DNA from: Bacillota bacterium
Lineage (GTDB): Bacteria > Bacillota > Clostridia > Oscillospirales > Acutalibacteraceae
Assembly (NCBI GenBank): GCA_029007015.1
Contig: JAQXHB010000020.1
Location: 1-33,332, forward strand
Direction: 5' to 3'
DNA: 33,332 bases
Part shown: positions 30,847-33,332 of the stretch, in pieces
Layout: every line of letters begins with the position of its first letter
How positions within the stretch are numbered: position 1 is the first letter of the stretch
The notes under the pieces: generated by a model
The model's input: only the letters and a program-made list of their open reading frames with translations
Told to the model about the DNA's origin: nothing
Database searches by the model: none
Program-made: the position numbers and the translations under genes

Positions 30847-33072
30847 ATGAAGAACTTTGCTAAAATATTTTCGGCTGTTCTTTGTACCGCCATGATTCTT
30901 GCATCGTGCGGCGGAGGTGGACAGCCGACCTCGTCAGGCGCCGACTCGTCTGATACACCGGTATCGTCGGTTGCGTCCGAAACTTCATCTGCAGCCGCAC
31001 CCACATCCAACAGCAAACTGTTCAGCACTGATGTGTGGCAGGCGGTGCCCATGGTCAGCAAGTCGATGCTGAACAGCGGTTACACCGGCGGCGAGGGTTG
31101 CCAGTGGCCGAGTTGCATCTCATATGACCCTGTCGAGGGCAAGTATGCCTACATGGGCACCGATGTCGGCGGAGTGTTCCGCTCGACCGACGGCGGAAAT
31201 AATTGGGAGCCGTCTACAATCGGACTTGATACTTGCGGTGCCGTGGCTGTTGCGTCCGACCCCAATAACATCAAGCGCGTCGTACTCATCGGCTCATCCA
31301 ATGACCGCTCGGGCGTATTTCTTTCGACCGACGCTGGCGAAACATGGGAGAGGGTGTATAAAACCTACCTTTCCCGCGCGCACGACTACCGAGAGCAAAT
31401 TGCCTTTGACGAGTCAAGTAACGACAAGTCGCTCGGCGGCAGTAAGATAGTTTACTGGCTGCGCGCAAACGAGGAGGCCAATGTCATCTCGTCCAAGGGA
31501 ATCAAAGTCGGTCTTTACAAGTCGACCGACGGCGGCAAAACTTGGAATCATGTCAGCGGCACCGAGAAATATGCAAGCGGCTGGCTGGCAATCGACACCA
31601 AGGGCAATCTGTTCATCGCCACAAAAAGCGGTATATTCAAATCGGCAGACAAGGGCGCTACCTTTAAGCAAGTGTTTACCACTGCCACCAACAGCCTGTG
31701 CACCATACGCACCTCAGGTTATCAGAACAATGTCTATGCCATGACCAATGATGGACTCTATGTGTCCACCAACAACGGCAACAGTTTCTCAAAGGTTACC
31801 ACTAAAATGCCTGCAGGCGTATCTAAGAACTACACATATCTGGAAGTCAGCCCCCTCAACCCGAAGAAGATGATTATGCAGAATGACACCATGAGTATTG
31901 GCGCCGGTTATTCGGTTCCGTGCTACTATTCGACCGACGGCGGCAAGACTTGGAATCAATCGACAACCGACACAACCACCAATGTTTGGGCTCCGTACAA
32001 TGTCCGTCAACGCATGTCGTCATGGAATCCCAAGAAGGAAAATGAAATTCTCACTTTCGGCGGCGACCTGATTTACAAATCGACCGACGGCGGCAAGACA
32101 TACAAAAACTCATCTCAAGGTTACAACGGCATATTTATTGGCAGCAACTTTTCCTTTAATATCAACAATCCCAAGTTGGTGGCTATCGCCAGCCAGGACT
32201 ACAACGGCGGCTTCTCGACCGACGGCGGCAAGACATGGACATATGTCAACTGGTCAGGCGCGGGCTGGGGCGGTTTCACCTACGGTGCATACGCCCTGAC
32301 CGAAAAGACCGTTGTCACCGGCGTGTCAAATAATTGGGCGACCAGCAGCGACAGCGTTTTGACCATTTGCGTAACTTTCGACGGAGGCAAGACGGTTGTG
32401 CGCACCGGTTGTGTTGTTGAAGGTGCTAAAGTGGCCATCGGCGCCAAGGGCAACAATAACATCGCCTTCTTCGGTGAGTGGAGAACGACCGACGGCGCCA
32501 AAACATGGGTCAAAATGGACGGCTGTGTAGGTGTTATGTACTGCGACTCTAAGACCGGCCGACTGTTCGGCGTCAACGGCGAGGCAGGCAAGTATGACAT
32601 CGTTGTGTCCAATGACAACGGCGCTTCGTGGAAGGTCATATTCAAAAATGCCGGATACATTGATGACATTTGCTACAATAACAAGAGCAACAAAGTGTTC
32701 TACGCCGGCGGCGCAAGCACTATCAAGTACTTCAAGTGGACCGACGGTCAGGCCGAACCATCTTATATTTGGTATGATACAGGCGCCGGAGGTACATGGG
32801 GTGTTTGTTGCGACCCGACCAACAATGACATCATGTATGCGACTATGCACACGGTTGATAATTATGACCGCCAGAATGTCATTCGCTCGCTCGACGGCGG
32901 CAAAACATGGACCGGCCTCTGCCGTGAGCCGGGCGACGGACGCACCGGCCCCGACGGTGCCAACCAGGCCATGCGTTGCGAGGTCAATCCGCTTACACAC
33001 GAGTTGTTTGTCGCCACTCACTGCAACGGAATGTGGAAGATTTCAGGCCCTCCGTCTGAGTATCTGAAATAA
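30847..33072 (+). CDS. Asp-box beta-propeller lipoprotein 3 (GH74/sialidase-like fold)
   Basis: The 741-residue protein has a clear lipoprotein signal, MKNFAKIFSAVLCTAMILASC, with lipidated Cys21. A Gly/Ser/Thr linker follows, and then the propeller begins TDVWQAVPMVSKSMLNSGYTGGEGCQWPSC. Twelve Asp-box motifs follow, most close to consensus (FRSTDGGNNW, YKSTDGGKTW, YYSTDGGKTW, IRSLDGGKTW). GTDVGGVFRS contains Asp106 at the position of the N-terminal catalytic Asp of GH74 enzymes, judged from motif memory. It has its own promoter and terminator. GGAGGA lies ahead of ATG 30847. It is less GC-biased than the first two genes, with more AAC and AAG codons, which may mean higher expression. Substrate is unknown. 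Confidence 0.83.
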   Translation: MKNFAKIFSAVLCTAMILASCGGGGQPTSSGADSSDTPVSSVASETSSAAAPTSNSKLFSTDVWQAVPMVSKSMLNSGYTGGEGCQWPSCISYDPVEGKYAYMGTDVGGVFRSTDGGNNWEPSTIGLDTCGAVAVASDPNNIKRVVLIGSSNDRSGVFLSTDAGETWERVYKTYLSRAHDYREQIAFDESSNDKSLGGSKIVYWLRANEEANVISSKGIKVGLYKSTDGGKTWNHVSGTEKYASGWLAIDTKGNLFIATKSGIFKSADKGATFKQVFTTATNSLCTIRTSGYQNNVYAMTNDGLYVSTNNGNSFSKVTTKMPAGVSKNYTYLEVSPLNPKKMIMQNDTMSIGAGYSVPCYYSTDGGKTWNQSTTDTTTNVWAPYNVRQRMSSWNPKKENEILTFGGDLIYKSTDGGKTYKNSSQGYNGIFIGSNFSFNINNPKLVAIASQDYNGGFSTDGGKTWTYVNWSGAGWGGFTYGAYALTEKTVVTGVSNNWATSSDSVLTICVTFDGGKTVVRTGCVVEGAKVAIGAKGNNNIAFFGEWRTTDGAKTWVKMDGCVGVMYCDSKTGRLFGVNGEAGKYDIVVSNDNGASWKVIFKNAGYIDDICYNNKSNKVFYAGGASTIKYFKWTDGQAEPSYIWYDTGAGGTWGVCCDPTNNDIMYATMHTVDNYDRQNVIRSLDGGKTWTGLCREPGDGRTGPDGANQAMRCEVNPLTHELFVATHCNGMWKISGPPSEYLK

Positions 33073-33088
33073 TCACAAAATTTAATTT

Positions 33089-33124
33089 ATGCACCATCTG
33101 CACAAAAGCAGATGGTGCATTTTG
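33089..33124 (+). terminator. Terminator after the third propeller gene
   Basis: A perfect 13-bp stem, ATGCACCATCTGC (33089-33101) with GCAGATGGTGCAT (33108-33120), has a 6-nt loop (ACAAAA) and a short T tail (33120-33123). Confidence 0.85.
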
Positions 33125-33152
33125 TGCATTGCAACAGTTTTGAAATTAGCGG

Positions 33153-33181
33153 TTTACTTTTATTATGTGCACATGTATAAT
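33153..33181 (+). promoter_or_regulatory. Promoter of the right-edge lipoprotein gene
   Basis: TTTACT (33153-33158), a 17-bp spacer, TATAAT (33176-33181). A perfect palindrome, ATGTGCACAT (33165-33174), sits in the spacer and could be an operator. The -35 and -10 words and spacing equal those of the promoter at 30780-30808. Confidence 0.65.
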
Positions 33182-33236
33182 TAGTATAGCACAATCGGCT
33201 TTAAAGGCTAAAAACACAAAAAGGAGATGCATCATT

Positions 33237-33332
33237 GTGAAAAGAATTTTGACATCGGTCATTCTGCTTACGATGGTCTTTGCGCTGGCACTGTCGGCTG
33301 CTTCCTGCAAGAGCAGCGGCACAAACACCACC
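33237..33332 (+). CDS. Lipoprotein, N-terminal part only (cut by window edge)
   Basis: GTG 33237, preceded by AAGGAG (33221-33226), opens 32 codons: a basic start (MKRIL), a hydrophobic core (TSVILLTMVFALALS), a lipobox ending AASC (Cys24) and a Ser/Gly/Thr linker. This is a standard Gram-positive lipoprotein signal. The mature protein lies outside the window. Given three glycan-enzyme-like neighbours, a sugar ABC transporter binding protein or a fourth propeller are both reasonable guesses, but nothing in these 32 residues decides. An ATG at 33227 is in another frame and gives no signal peptide. Confidence 0.75.
   Translation, partial: MKRILTSVILLTMVFALALSAASCKSSGTNTT

Noticed and set aside
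27094..32231. CRISPR-like or mobile repeat in the propeller region
   Set aside because: The repeats are in frame, code for Asp-box motifs and have irregular spacing; no spacers, leader or cas genes are present.
1..33332. tRNA, rRNA, insertion sequences, prophage or defence genes
   Set aside because: I saw no cloverleaf, ribosomal RNA sequence, transposase, integrase, phage structural gene or known defence domain in any frame inspected.

Overview
The window looks like chromosome of an anaerobic, spore-forming member of the Clostridia (Firmicutes), perhaps an Oscillospiraceae-like gut lineage. The evidence is a yabM-like/yabO/yabP/yabQ/divIC/yabR sporulation-division neighbourhood, a recJ-relA-dtd-hemZ block, a CIRCE-controlled groESL, strong Shine-Dalgarno sites and Firmicutes-type housekeeping promoters in moderately GC-rich DNA. 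Genus cannot be fixed from this sequence alone. Apart from a partial marR gene at the left edge, every gene I support lies on the + strand.

Region 1 (1-565) holds the 5' end of a divergent MarR-type regulator gene with a palindromic promoter/operator. It also holds the promoter and a roughly 190-nt leader of the following operon. The leader encodes a 22-residue, tyrosine-rich peptide followed by mutually exclusive antiterminator and terminator hairpins, which is the layout of ribosome-mediated attenuation. Region 2 (566-9777) is one tightly overlapping aromatic amino acid operon: aminotransferase, pheA (chorismate mutase/prephenate dehydratase/ACT), aroB, aroC, an aroE-aroK fusion, aroQ, aroA, tyrA and DAHP synthase. 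It encodes all seven steps to chorismate plus the Phe and Tyr branches.

Region 3 (9813-16642) is recJ, a bifunctional RelA/SpoT-type (p)ppGpp enzyme, dtd, an MBL-fold hydrolase and hemZ. Region 4 (16643-24117) contains a small zinc-ribbon protein, an MTA/SAH nucleosidase, a SpoVB/MurJ-type flippase, HU, rqcP, yabP, yabQ, divIC, an S1-domain protein, a THUMP-domain rRNA methyltransferase and a diacylglycerol kinase-like lipid kinase. yabPQ appears to have its own sigma-E-like promoter and a hairpin covering the yabP ribosome-binding site. Region 5 (24118-26240) is groES-groEL under a strong promoter with a CIRCE operator.

Region 6 (26241-33332) is the accessory part. It has three tandem paralogous Asp-box beta-propeller proteins of about 700 residues, distantly GH74/sialidase-like. 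Each has 12 recognisable Asp-box-like motifs in the same order. The outer two are predicted lipoproteins and the middle one has no signal peptide. A further lipoprotein gene starts at the right edge from a promoter very similar to that of the third propeller gene. No tRNA, rRNA, CRISPR array, insertion sequence or prophage was seen.
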